A DNA stretch of 41,931 bases, from assembly GCA_004552595.1 (NCBI GenBank), contig SFNX01000023.1:1-41931 (forward strand). The letters are read 5' to 3'. How positions within the stretch are numbered: position 1 is the stretch's first letter; every line of letters starts with the position of its first letter. The position numbers and the translations under genes are program-made. Source of the stretch: Lachnospiraceae bacterium. Its GTDB lineage: Bacteria > Bacillota > Clostridia > Lachnospirales > Lachnospiraceae. The notes below the pieces were generated by a model. The model made no database searches. It saw only the letters and a program-made list of their open reading frames with translations, and had not been told where the DNA came from. This document shows, in pieces, positions 24,307 through 32,573 of the stretch.

Positions 24307-25731
24307 CTAAAATCCGGAATAAATGAACTCCGTCATATTCAAATTCAAAGAAAGAACAATCATAATTATTAATGTATAATATACAGCCCATCTTACAGGA
24401 GCTTTGACATTTGTAAGGATACAAGATACGTCACATTTCTTTATCTCGCACATTACATCCGCTGTTACAAGTATAATAATTGCAAAAAGAGCGAATATCA
24501 TATTATTGACTCCAAGACCAACATTCCAAAACGTGCCGTCAAATAAATTGCTTAACCTAAAATCTGAAACAAGTCTTGAAAGTATTGTATTAGCTTCATA
24601 AACGGAAGATGACCTGAAATAAACCCAGGTGAAGCTTATAAGTATAAATGTTAAAGTTGTCTCTATTACACGTACTGCTTTCGGGTTATTAATAAAAGCT
24701 GATATTTTTGTTTTTACAGGCTTAATAATATCACCTATTACCTGATAAATTCCGTTTAGAAAGCCCCAAATAACAAAGGTTATGTTTGCGCCGTGCCATA
24801 GTCCTGACACAACAAAAACTATCATTATATTAATGTATTTCCTGATTCGGCCTTTCCTGTTGCCACCAAGCGGGATGTATAAGTAGTCTCTAAACCACGT
24901 TGACAATGAAATGTGCCAGCGTCTCCAGAAGTCTGATACTGATGTTGAAAAATACGGCTGTCTAAAGTTGGTAATAATTTCTATCCCCATCACCCTGCAC
25001 ATACCTATTGCAATGTATGAATAGCCTGAAAAGTCGCAATAAATAAGCAATGTATATGCAAGAATTGCAATTAACAGGGCAACACCGGATTTATTAAGAT
25101 AATCAGCGAAAACATAGTCTGAAAGTATTGTCATTCTTGAAACGATTACGATTTTCAAAAAATAGCCAAACAGCATAAGGGTGAGCCCTTCTTTTGCACG
25201 TGTTTCATTGAAGTTGGCTTTTAAGTCAAGCTGTGGGATAAGATGTTTAGCACGTTCAATGGGACCAGATAAAATGAGCGGGAAAAACGATACGAAAAGG
25301 GCATATTTAAATATGTTCTTTTCGGGTTCTAAATCACCGTTATATATGTCAAAAACGTATGTGAGTGACTGGAACGTAAAAAATGAAATTCCGGCAGGCA
25401 GAATAAGATTCAATCTTACATCGGAATTTATAAGTTCTAAGAAGAAGTTCTCGTATTTATAAATAACAAGCATGAAAATGTTGAATATAACCGCAAGGGC
25501 AAGCAGTATACGCCTCAAGGTTAATCCATTGGCACGATGTATTAAGTCTCCGAAAAGCCATGTAATTATAGTTGAAATAATAAGAAGCGAGACGAAAGCA
25601 TCGTCCAGTGAACAATAAAAATAATAGCTGCAAAATAGCAGCCAAACATATCTGAATCTTGCAGGTACAAAAAAATAAACTGCAATACATATTGGTAAAA
25701 ATATATAAAATGAAAGACCTGTTAACGTCAT
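24307..25731 (-). CDS. MBOAT family O-acyltransferase (AlgI/DltB-like)
   Basis: 474 residues with about ten to twelve membrane helices. The invariant MBOAT features are present: FWRRWHISLSTWFRDYLYIPLGG (about 268-290) and the catalytic histidine in VVSGLWHGANITFVIWG (near 311). FFTFQSLTYVFDIYNG and SGPIERAKHLIPQ are shared with AlgI-type proteins. It would carry acyl groups across the membrane for O-acetylation of a surface polysaccharide or similar polymer together with the SGNH protein encoded 56 bases downstream. No polysaccharide biosynthesis genes are adjacent, so the pair is an orphan modification module. Confidence 0.9.
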   Translation of the reverse strand: MTLTGLSFYIFLPICIAVYFFVPARFRYVWLLFCSYYFYCSLDDAFVSLLIISTIITWLFGDLIHRANGLTLRRILLALAVIFNIFMLVIYKYENFFLELINSDVRLNLILPAGISFFTFQSLTYVFDIYNGDLEPEKNIFKYALFVSFFPLILSGPIERAKHLIPQLDLKANFNETRAKEGLTLMLFGYFLKIVIVSRMTILSDYVFADYLNKSGVALLIAILAYTLLIYCDFSGYSYIAIGMCRVMGIEIITNFRQPYFSTSVSDFWRRWHISLSTWFRDYLYIPLGGNRKGRIRKYINIMIVFVVSGLWHGANITFVIWGFLNGIYQVIGDIIKPVKTKISAFINNPKAVRVIETTLTFILISFTWVYFRSSSVYEANTILSRLVSDFRLSNLFDGTFWNVGLGVNNMIFALFAIIILVTADVMCEIKKCDVSCILTNVKAPVRWAVYYTLIIMIVLSLNLNMTEFIYSGF

Positions 25732-25767
25732 AATACATTAATAATAATACAAAATCATTGATTTGTC

Positions 25768-25795
25768 TTGTACCTTTGGAAAAATCTTTTATAAT
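25768..25795 (+). promoter_or_regulatory. Promoter of the signal peptidase gene
   Basis: TTGTAC (25768-25773), 16 bases, a perfect TATAAT (25790-25795), in the 124-base gap between the divergent MBOAT and signal peptidase genes. Confidence 0.6.
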
Positions 25796-25855
25796 GGTAA
25801 GTGTCTGTTAACGAGGGGATATTTATAAAGAAGAAAAGAAGGATAGAAGGTCAAT

Positions 25856-26431
25856 ATGTCAGATAAAAATAAACGAGAAGTAAATAATAATAAAACGAAT
25901 GTTAAAAAAGAAGTATTTGAGTGGATATTCAGTATAGCAATCGGCGTAATCATCGCTGTTCTTATTAACCGGTTTGTGTTAATTAATGCAAGAGTTCCGT
26001 CAGCGTCAATGGAAAATAATATTATGACGGGTGACAGATTATTTGGATACAGACTTGCATATGTTAACGAGGAGGTAGAGAGAGGGGATATTGTTATTTT
26101 TAAATTCCCTGATGATGAATCACAGCTGTTCATTAAGAGGGTGATAGGGCTTCCTAACGAGACTGTTACAATTATTGACGGTAAGGTTTACATTGATGAT
26201 AATAAGGAACCGCTTTATGAGCCATATCTTGCGCAGGAAATGGTTGGTACTTTTGGACCGTATGAGGTGCCGGAAAATTGCTATTTCATGCTTGGCGACA
26301 ACAGGAACTACTCAAGAGATTCAAGATTCTGGGAAAATACATATGTAAGCAAGGACAAAATACTCGGAAAGGCGCTTTTCAGATATTTCCCTAAAATCAG
26401 TACGATAGAGAATGCAAATCCGACATATTGA
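25856..26431 (+). CDS. lepB: Signal peptidase I
   Basis: 191 residues, the short Gram-positive type with a single N-terminal membrane helix (about 22-44). The catalytic serine is S51 in the box VPSASM and the general base K94 in FIKRVIGLP. The conserved GDNRNYSRDSR and a final beta-strand are present. It cleaves signal peptides of secreted proteins on the outer membrane face. The gene is preceded by its own promoter and an AGAAGG ribosome binding site. Confidence 0.95.
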   Translation: MSDKNKREVNNNKTNVKKEVFEWIFSIAIGVIIAVLINRFVLINARVPSASMENNIMTGDRLFGYRLAYVNEEVERGDIVIFKFPDDESQLFIKRVIGLPNETVTIIDGKVYIDDNKEPLYEPYLAQEMVGTFGPYEVPENCYFMLGDNRNYSRDSRFWENTYVSKDKILGKALFRYFPKISTIENANPTY

Positions 26432-26468
26432 TTTTGGTACACTTTATATTGAATGAATTATGTATGGG

Positions 26469-26497
26469 TTGAATGATTACTAAAATAATGATATAAT
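26469..26497 (+). promoter_or_regulatory. Promoter of the second DUF3048 gene
   Basis: TTGAAT (26469-26474), 17 bases, TATAAT (26492-26497). It implies a leader of about 70 bases. Confidence 0.7.
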
Positions 26498-26530
26498 CGT
26501 GAAGTTATTGTGAGGCAGGGAAGAGTATAG

Positions 26531-26554
26531 ATGGGACGAATGTCCTTAGGATAA
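26531..26554 (+). CDS. Candidate 7-residue leader peptide upstream of the DUF3048 gene
   Basis: An ATG at 26531 has a good AGGGAAGAG site (26517-26525) and reads MGRMSLG before TAA at 26552-26554, which directly abuts the GGAGG of the main gene. A hairpin GGAC-GAAT-GTCC (26534-26545) lies within it. It could couple or attenuate translation of the downstream gene. Such a short frame could easily arise by chance. Confidence 0.3.
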   Translation: MGRMSLG

Positions 26555-26573
26555 CGGAGGAATTAAGACTAAT

Positions 26574-27683
26574 ATGAAAAAAAGATATTTATTACTGGTT
26601 CTTTCATTAGTTGCCGCTGTGTCATTTGCGGGATGTAAGGATAAGGAAGAACCTCAGGCGAACGCGCCTGCACCGACAATACAGGTTGTAACAGATACTC
26701 CTACTATCACTACAGAGGATGCACCTGTAGAGGAAGAAAGCCGCGAGGGAATGTATCGCTCAGAGCTTACAAATGAATGGATTGATGAGGCATTAAAGGA
26801 TCAGAGACCAATTGCAGCAATGGTAGATAATGAGAAGACAGCACTTCCTCATTATGGATTATCAAAGGCAGATATCGTATATGAAATGACTAACTCAACA
26901 CTTAATGATGGTGTTACTCGTTTCATGGTACTCTTTAAGGATTACAACAGCGTAGACCAGATTGGTTCAATCCGTTCTGTACGTCCTACTAACCTTGTAA
27001 TTGCACCTGAATGGGACGCAATTGTATGTCATGACGGTGGACCATTCTACATTGATGATTACCTTGCTAATGATTACGTAGACCATTTCTCAGGAACATT
27101 CTCACGTGTGGATAACGGTAAGTCAAGAGAGTTTACAGAGTATATCCTTCCTGGAGATATGGATAAGAACTTCTCATCAAGCAGTGTATCACCTACATAT
27201 ACAAGCTACTATAAGGGACAGAACCACTTTAATTTTGCAAGTGAATCTGCACCTGTAGATTTATCATCATATTCGGATGCAATCAGTGCTACAACTGTTA
27301 AGCTTCCATTTAATCACAATAAACCATCTTTAGAATATGATGAGTCAACACAGAAGTACAAGTATTCTGAGTATGGTCAGGCACATGTTGATCCGGGCAA
27401 CAATAATGAACAGCTTGCATTTGACAATGTTCTTCTTCAGAATGCAAGATACGTTAAGTTCGATGATAACGGATACATGATGTTCTATGCTAAGGACACA
27501 GGCCGTGAGGGTTATTACATTACTAAGGGCAAAGCAATTAAGATTACATGGACAAAGCCTGAAGATGACTGTGAACCTACAAGATACTATGATTCAACAG
27601 GAACAGAGATTACTATCAACACAGGTAAGACATATATTGCGCTTATTCCTGATGATAAGTACTCAGGCTTAGAAATTAAGTAA
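26574..27683 (+). CDS. DUF3048 domain-containing lipoprotein (paralogue 2)
   Basis: 369 residues. The signal peptide MKKRYLLLVLSLVAAVSFAGC ends in a lipobox-like FAGC, so the protein is probably a membrane-anchored lipoprotein. A Pro/Thr/Glu-rich linker follows, then the DUF3048 body with the same landmarks as the copy at 920 (RPIAAMVDNEKTALPHYG, ADIVYEMTNSTLNDGVTRFM, IGSIRSVRPTNL, CHDGGPFYID). The two copies align along nearly their whole length and share the final YI-L/V-PDD pattern. This copy has a strong promoter, a short leader and a dedicated terminator. By eye it also has a more biased codon choice, suggesting higher expression. Role unknown. Confidence 0.87.
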   Translation: MKKRYLLLVLSLVAAVSFAGCKDKEEPQANAPAPTIQVVTDTPTITTEDAPVEEESREGMYRSELTNEWIDEALKDQRPIAAMVDNEKTALPHYGLSKADIVYEMTNSTLNDGVTRFMVLFKDYNSVDQIGSIRSVRPTNLVIAPEWDAIVCHDGGPFYIDDYLANDYVDHFSGTFSRVDNGKSREFTEYILPGDMDKNFSSSSVSPTYTSYYKGQNHFNFASESAPVDLSSYSDAISATTVKLPFNHNKPSLEYDESTQKYKYSEYGQAHVDPGNNNEQLAFDNVLLQNARYVKFDDNGYMMFYAKDTGREGYYITKGKAIKITWTKPEDDCEPTRYYDSTGTEITINTGKTYIALIPDDKYSGLEIK

Positions 27684-27699
27684 TTTATTTGTATCAGAT

Positions 27700-27737
27700 A
27701 ACGTCGAAAGGACTTTGCACCTTTCGACGTTTTTTTA
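27700..27737 (+). terminator. Rho-independent terminator after DUF3048 paralogue 2
   Basis: A perfect 12-bp stem (27700-27711 with 27720-27731), 8-base loop, then TTTTTT. Confidence 0.9.
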
Positions 27738-27743
27738 TATACT
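27715..27743 (+). promoter_or_regulatory. Promoter of the Mbeg1-like gene, nested in the terminator
   Basis: TTGCAC (27715-27720) lies in the terminator loop. After 17 bases TATACT (27738-27743) follows, right after the T-run. The expected RNA start coincides with ATG 27750, predicting a leaderless mRNA. Confidence 0.5.
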
Positions 27744-27749
27744 ATATAT

Positions 27750-28889
27750 ATGAATATTATTGAATACGTTGAGAAAAACGGAATATATGATTTTAGTCAG
27801 GCTCCATTTTGTGAAGTGGACAGCCTTGTTATTTCGCAGCTTTCTTACCTTAAGTTTGAGGGCATTGTACCGGGACCAAGTGAAAATAAAGACGGAATTG
27901 TACTATCGGATATCGTAAAAAGCGAAAAATATGATTCAATTTATCACGATGAGAGGTACAGGGAAATAAACAGTCGCTTTTTTAATGCTTTATGTAAAAG
28001 CATAAGATTTGGCAGACTTATCCTTAACAATTTCTTAGATGTTATCGACGGTAGCCTGGACATTCAGTTTTCTGCCATGACGGTTGAAGATGATAAGGGA
28101 TTTAAGTATGTTGTGTTCAGAGGTACAGACGACAGCCTTATCGGCTGGAAAGAAGACCTTAATATGACGTTTAAGACACCGGTGCCTGCTCAGAAATATT
28201 CTGTTAAATATCTTGAAAAGGTTGCTTCATATCTTGAAGGTGATTTTATTGTCGGCGGACATTCCAAAGGTGGAAATCTTTCAGTATATGCCGCCATGAA
28301 CTGCAGTGATGAGGTTAGAGACAGAATAATAAGAATTTATTCGCACGATGGTCCAGGATTCATTACGGAACTGCTTGAAGACTCGTGTTATGATAAGATA
28401 AAGGACAGAATTGTGAAGTTCGTTCCAAAATCAGCAGTTGTAGGGCTTTTTGGCAATGTAGAGGATTATATTGTTGTTGACTGCGAGAAAATGGGAGTTA
28501 AGCAGCATAATCCGTATAACTGGATAATAGAGGGCTTTGAATTTAAGAAGACAGAACATATAGGCAAAATTTCAAGCATGCAGGCTGAAGCAATAAATAA
28601 CTGGTCTAAGGAAATGACAAAAGAGAAATGGGCTCTTTTATCTGACCAGATATTCGGGGTTTTTGAAAAAGCCGGCGTTACTAATTTGAATGATTTTAAC
28701 GAAGACTTTTGGGGTACACTATCAAGGGTGCGACTCGCAACGGAAACTATAGATAACGAAACAAAGGAACAGATTAAGGGAATATTCGGAATGTTCATGG
28801 ATTCTGCAACACATGTTGCAAAGGAAGAAGCCAAGGAAAAGGCAAAGGAAACGGTAAGCCATATAGAACATAGAAGGAAGTCTAAATGA
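27750..28889 (+). CDS. Mbeg1-like (DUF2974) alpha/beta-hydrolase family protein
   Basis: 379 residues. The start NIIEYVEKNGIYDFSQAPFCEVDSLVISQLSYL matches the N-terminus of the DUF2974/Mbeg1-like family. The hydrolase core has FRGTDDSLIGWKED and a nucleophile elbow GGHSKGGN with S172. Such proteins are lipase-like; the substrate is unknown. There is no signal peptide. The last 30 residues form a charged Lys/Glu-rich tail. No ribosome binding site precedes the ATG, which lies six bases after a -10-like TATACT, so the mRNA may be leaderless. The stop overlaps the next start by four bases (ATGA). Confidence 0.82.
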   Translation: MNIIEYVEKNGIYDFSQAPFCEVDSLVISQLSYLKFEGIVPGPSENKDGIVLSDIVKSEKYDSIYHDERYREINSRFFNALCKSIRFGRLILNNFLDVIDGSLDIQFSAMTVEDDKGFKYVVFRGTDDSLIGWKEDLNMTFKTPVPAQKYSVKYLEKVASYLEGDFIVGGHSKGGNLSVYAAMNCSDEVRDRIIRIYSHDGPGFITELLEDSCYDKIKDRIVKFVPKSAVVGLFGNVEDYIVVDCEKMGVKQHNPYNWIIEGFEFKKTEHIGKISSMQAEAINNWSKEMTKEKWALLSDQIFGVFEKAGVTNLNDFNEDFWGTLSRVRLATETIDNETKEQIKGIFGMFMDSATHVAKEEAKEKAKETVSHIEHRRKSK

Positions 28890-29941
28890 AGCACTTGATT
28901 GTAAAAGTAAATGCAATAATACTGATTTTTGCTATATGTATAATAATGACCGGCTGTAATGCAAATAAGAAACAGTCGGATTACAAGCTTGGCATAGAAG
29001 CATTAGAACAGCAAAACTATAACGAAGCATTAAATCACTTTAAGGCTTCCTATGAAAAGGGAGAAGAAGTGAGATTGTCGCTTAGGGGAGAAGGGCTGGC
29101 ATATCTTGGATTATCCAAATACGATGAGGCACTTTCTTCGTTTAAGTCAGCACTTGAAGAATCTAACGGTCTGGTAAAAAGTGTAGATTATGATATTAAC
29201 TATTACATGGCTGTTGCGGAATTTAAATCCGGAAAGATTGAAGATGCAATTAAAACATATACAAATATTATTGCCGTAAATAAGAATGAGGCAGATGCAT
29301 ATTATTTAAGAGGAAAATCATACCTGGAACTTGGAAAGCCTGATGAAGCCAAGGCGGATTATGATAAAGCCACTGAACTTGATAAGGACAATTCAAGACT
29401 CTATATTAATATTCATGATGACCTTTTGGCAAAGGGCTATGAATCAGATGCCAAGTCGTATATAAATAAAGGAATAGCGTCGGTTAGCAAACCTTCCACA
29501 TATGAGCTTGGAATATTTAACTATTACCTTGGCGACTACACTCAGGCAAGAAATTATTTCGAGGAATCAAACGAAACTAAAAAGACAGAAGAAGGCATTA
29601 TTTATTTGGCGAAGACATATGTTGCGCTTGATGATAAGAACTACGCTATTGCATTATATGAGGAGTTTACGGAAAATAACAAAACAGCTGATATTGTTTA
29701 CAATGAAATTGGATTACTCAAGTATGAAAACAAAGATTACGAGGGTGCGCTTGCTGCATTTAAGTCAGGACTTGAAAATGAGAATGCAGTAAGCAAACAG
29801 TCGTTATTGTATAATGTAGTTGTTACATATGAGATGATGGGTGACTTTTCTGAGGCTAAAAAACAGATGGAATTATATTTAGAACAGTTTCCGGGTGATG
29901 AAAAAGCCAAGAGAGAATACGTATTCTTAAGCACACGATAA
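28886..29941 (+). CDS. TPR-repeat lipoprotein
   Basis: 351 residues. A signal peptide ends in the lipobox MTGC (near residue 24), so it should be lipid-anchored outside the membrane. The rest is a chain of about eight tetratricopeptide repeats, recognisable by repeated Y-x-x-A-L-x-x-F/Y and A-Y-x-x-G/A patterns (NYNEALNHFKASYEKG, KYDEALSSFKSALEES, ADAYYLRGKSYLELG, DYEGALAAFKSGLENE). TPR proteins scaffold other proteins; no partner is evident. It overlaps the preceding hydrolase gene by four bases and is surely cotranscribed with it. Confidence 0.85.
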   Translation: MKHLIVKVNAIILIFAICIIMTGCNANKKQSDYKLGIEALEQQNYNEALNHFKASYEKGEEVRLSLRGEGLAYLGLSKYDEALSSFKSALEESNGLVKSVDYDINYYMAVAEFKSGKIEDAIKTYTNIIAVNKNEADAYYLRGKSYLELGKPDEAKADYDKATELDKDNSRLYINIHDDLLAKGYESDAKSYINKGIASVSKPSTYELGIFNYYLGDYTQARNYFEESNETKKTEEGIIYLAKTYVALDDKNYAIALYEEFTENNKTADIVYNEIGLLKYENKDYEGALAAFKSGLENENAVSKQSLLYNVVVTYEMMGDFSEAKKQMELYLEQFPGDEKAKREYVFLSTR

Positions 29942-29980
29942 GCATATTTTGTACGAATTATCTTAAATTGATTATGTAAA

Positions 29981-29996
29981 CCACAATATCTGGTGT
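29981..29996. promoter_or_regulatory. Candidate NrdR box upstream of nrdD
   Basis: CCACAATATCTGGTGT agrees with the NrdR-type palindrome ACACWATATMTWGTGT at 14 of 16 positions and lies eight bases upstream of the nrdD -35. NrdR sites usually occur in pairs; only a weak second half-site (AAACCACAAT near 30016) is visible. Confidence 0.4.
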
Positions 29997-30004
29997 TTTT
30001 AAAA

Positions 30005-30033
30005 TTGACATAGTAAAACCACAATGTTATACT
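30005..30033 (+). promoter_or_regulatory. Strong promoter of nrdD, nested in a terminator hairpin
   Basis: A perfect TTGACA (30005-30010), 17 bases, TATACT (30028-30033). The spacer and -10 lie within the hairpin at 30015-30050. Confidence 0.7.
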
Positions 30034-30061
30034 TTAACATATGTGGTTTTTCTGTTTTTTT
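30015..30061 (+). terminator. Terminator hairpin of the TPR operon overlapping the nrdD promoter
   Basis: AAAACCACA (30015-30023) pairs with TGTGGTTTT (30042-30050), and ATGTTA (30024-30029) with TAACAT (30035-30040). This gives 15 bp with one bulged base and a 5-base loop. A T-rich TCTGTTTTTTT tract follows. Confidence 0.65.
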
Positions 30062-30164
30062 AATCCGTTTGATGAACCGCGTATTTATGAGGATTTTATA
30101 CAGGGGAATAAATAATTCGTTGACTGTAACGGTCAATAAGGGAACAGAAGGGAGAACTTGTGGG

Positions 30165-32552
30165 ATGTTCAAAGTTATAAAGAGAGACGGCCAGGTCGCC
30201 GACTTCAATCTTACGAAAATCAACGATGCTATCATGAAAGCGTTCAGCGCTTGTGAGAAGCAGTATACTAACGAGATTATCGATCTGTTGGCGTTAAGGG
30301 TTACCGCCGATTTCCAGAGCAAAGTTAAAGACGGACAGATAAGCGTTGAGGATGTTCAGGATTCGGTTGAGACCGTGCTTGAGCAGGCCGGCTATACAGA
30401 TGTTGCAAAGGCTTATATTTTATACCGTAAGAACAGGGAGAAAATCCGTAACATGAAGTCTACTATCCTTGATTACAAGGAAGTGGTTAACAGCTATGTT
30501 AAGGTTGAGGACTGGAGAGTTAAGGAGAACTCAACCGTTACATATTCGGTGGGCGGACTTATTCTTTCTAATTCGGGAGCGGTAACCGCTAATTACTGGT
30601 TATCCGAAATATATGATCAGGAAATTGCCGATGCACACAGAAATGCGGATATTCATATTCACGATTTATCGATGCTTACAGGATACTGTGCAGGATGGTC
30701 GCTTAAGCAGCTTATCAAGGAAGGCCTTGGCGGAGTTAACGGTAAAATAACATCTGCTCCGGCTGCACATCTTTCTGTATTGTGCCACCAGATGGTAAAC
30801 TTCCTTGGAATTATGCAGAATGAATGGGCAGGAGCTCAGGCATTTTCTTCATTTGATACATATCTTGCACCATTTGTTAAGGTTGACAACCTTTCATACG
30901 ATGAGGTTAAGAAGTGCATCGAATCATTTATTTATGGAGTTAATACTCCAAGCCGTTGGGGAACACAGGCTCCGTTTTCTAACATAACACTTGATTGGAC
31001 AGTTCCTGATGACCTTGCAGAGCTTAACTGTATTGTCGGTGGCAAGGAGATGGACTTTAAGTATAAGGACTGCAAGAAGGAAATGGATATGGTTAACAAA
31101 GCCTTCATCGAGACGATGATTGAAGGTGATGCTAACGGAAGAGGCTTCCAGTATCCTATTCCTACATATTCCATTACAAAAGATTTTGACTGGTCTGATA
31201 CTGAAAACAACCGCCTGTTATTTGAAATGACATCTAAATACGGCACACCGTATTTTTCAAATTATATTAATTCGGATATGGAACCTAGCGATGTTCGAAG
31301 CATGTGCTGCAGACTCCGTCTTGATTTAAGAGAGCTTCGTAAGAAGTCAGGAGGATTCTTTGGTTCAGGTGAGAGCACAGGTTCGATAGGCGTTGTTACT
31401 ATCAATATGCCTCGTATCGCATATCAGGCAATGGATAAATCGGATTTTTACACAAGGCTTGACAGAATGATGGATATTGCCGCAAGGTCACTTGCCGTTA
31501 AGAGAAGAGTTATTACTAAGCTTCTTGATGAGGGATTATATCCATATACTAAGAGATATCTGGGAACATTTGATAATCATTTCTCAACTATCGGACTTGT
31601 AGGAATGAATGAAGTCGGACTTAATGCCAACTGGTTAAGAGCTGACCTTACCGATACTAAAGTACAGGAATTTACTAAGGAAGTTCTTAATCATATGAGG
31701 AACAGACTTTCCGATTATCAGGAGAAGTACGGAGACTTATATAATCTTGAGGCTACTCCTGCAGAGTCTACTTCATATAGACTTGCAAAGCATGATAAGA
31801 AGAAGTTCCCTGCAATCAAGACAGCAGGAAAGCCGGGAGATACACCTTATTATACTAACAGCTCACACCTTCCTGTCGATTACACAGCTGACATTTTTGA
31901 TGCGCTTGATATCCAGGATGAGCTTCAGACATTGTATACATCCGGAACGGTATTCCATGCATTCCTTGGTGAGAAGCTTCCTGACTGGAAGGCTGCAGCT
32001 AATCTCATAAGGAAAATTGCCGAGAATTACAAGCTTCCATATTATACACTTTCACCTACATATTCAGTATGTAAGGAACACGGTTATCTTGCAGGTGAAC
32101 AGAAGAGATGTCCGCATTGTAATGCTGTTACAGAAGTATACTCAAGAATAACAGGATATTACAGACCTGTTCAGAACTGGAATGACGGCAAGACTCAGGA
32201 ATATAAGAACAGAGTTGTATACGATATTGCCAATTCATCAATGAAGAGACCGATAACGACTATGGTTAAGCTTTCGTCAAATGATGAAGTTGAAATTTCC
32301 AAGGTTGAAAATGTGACATATCTTTTTACTACGAAGACATGTCCTAACTGTAAGATTGCAAAGGAAATTCTTAAGGATATACCTTATGTTCTTATTGATG
32401 CAGAGGAAAATGCTGAGCTTACTAAAAAGTATGGGGTAATGCAGGCACCGACGCTTGTAGTATGTGCTAACGGCAATGTTACTAAATTTGCTAATGTTTC
32501 CAATATTAAGAAATTTGCGGATTCCCTTAAGAAGGAAATGGTTGAGGCATAA
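30165..32552 (+). CDS. nrdD: Anaerobic (class III) ribonucleoside-triphosphate reductase with fused C-terminal redoxin domain
   Basis: 795 residues. An N-terminal ATP-cone (FKVIKRDGQVADFNLTKINDAIMKAF) is followed by the ten-stranded barrel with PSRWGTQAPFSNITLDW and the Cys/His zinc site (CKEHGY...CPHC). The glycyl radical site is RITGYYRP with G664. It makes deoxynucleotides for DNA synthesis without oxygen and needs an NrdG activase, not seen here. After the radical loop the chain continues more than 100 residues into a glutaredoxin/thioredoxin-like domain with CPNC (726-729) and a cis-Pro-type APTLVV. This suggests reduction by a redoxin rather than by formate. ATG 30165 fits the family start and has AGGGAG upstream; the frame is open to 30024. 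Confidence 0.93.
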   Translation: MFKVIKRDGQVADFNLTKINDAIMKAFSACEKQYTNEIIDLLALRVTADFQSKVKDGQISVEDVQDSVETVLEQAGYTDVAKAYILYRKNREKIRNMKSTILDYKEVVNSYVKVEDWRVKENSTVTYSVGGLILSNSGAVTANYWLSEIYDQEIADAHRNADIHIHDLSMLTGYCAGWSLKQLIKEGLGGVNGKITSAPAAHLSVLCHQMVNFLGIMQNEWAGAQAFSSFDTYLAPFVKVDNLSYDEVKKCIESFIYGVNTPSRWGTQAPFSNITLDWTVPDDLAELNCIVGGKEMDFKYKDCKKEMDMVNKAFIETMIEGDANGRGFQYPIPTYSITKDFDWSDTENNRLLFEMTSKYGTPYFSNYINSDMEPSDVRSMCCRLRLDLRELRKKSGGFFGSGESTGSIGVVTINMPRIAYQAMDKSDFYTRLDRMMDIAARSLAVKRRVITKLLDEGLYPYTKRYLGTFDNHFSTIGLVGMNEVGLNANWLRADLTDTKVQEFTKEVLNHMRNRLSDYQEKYGDLYNLEATPAESTSYRLAKHDKKKFPAIKTAGKPGDTPYYTNSSHLPVDYTADIFDALDIQDELQTLYTSGTVFHAFLGEKLPDWKAAANLIRKIAENYKLPYYTLSPTYSVCKEHGYLAGEQKRCPHCNAVTEVYSRITGYYRPVQNWNDGKTQEYKNRVVYDIANSSMKRPITTMVKLSSNDEVEISKVENVTYLFTTKTCPNCKIAKEILKDIPYVLIDAEENAELTKKYGVMQAPTLVVCANGNVTKFANVSNIKKFADSLKKEMVEA

Positions 32553-32573
32553 TAAACAATACAGAGGTTAACT

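Noticed and set aside
30012..30028. Second NrdR box at the usual 31-32 bp spacing
   Set aside because: Only a half-site-like AAACCACAAT is visible; the palindrome is not maintained.
30024..30164. Longer NrdD N-terminus starting at 30024
   Set aside because: It would begin within the terminator hairpin and -10 region, lacks a ribosome binding site and is not family-like; ATG 30165 has one and matches the ATP-cone start.
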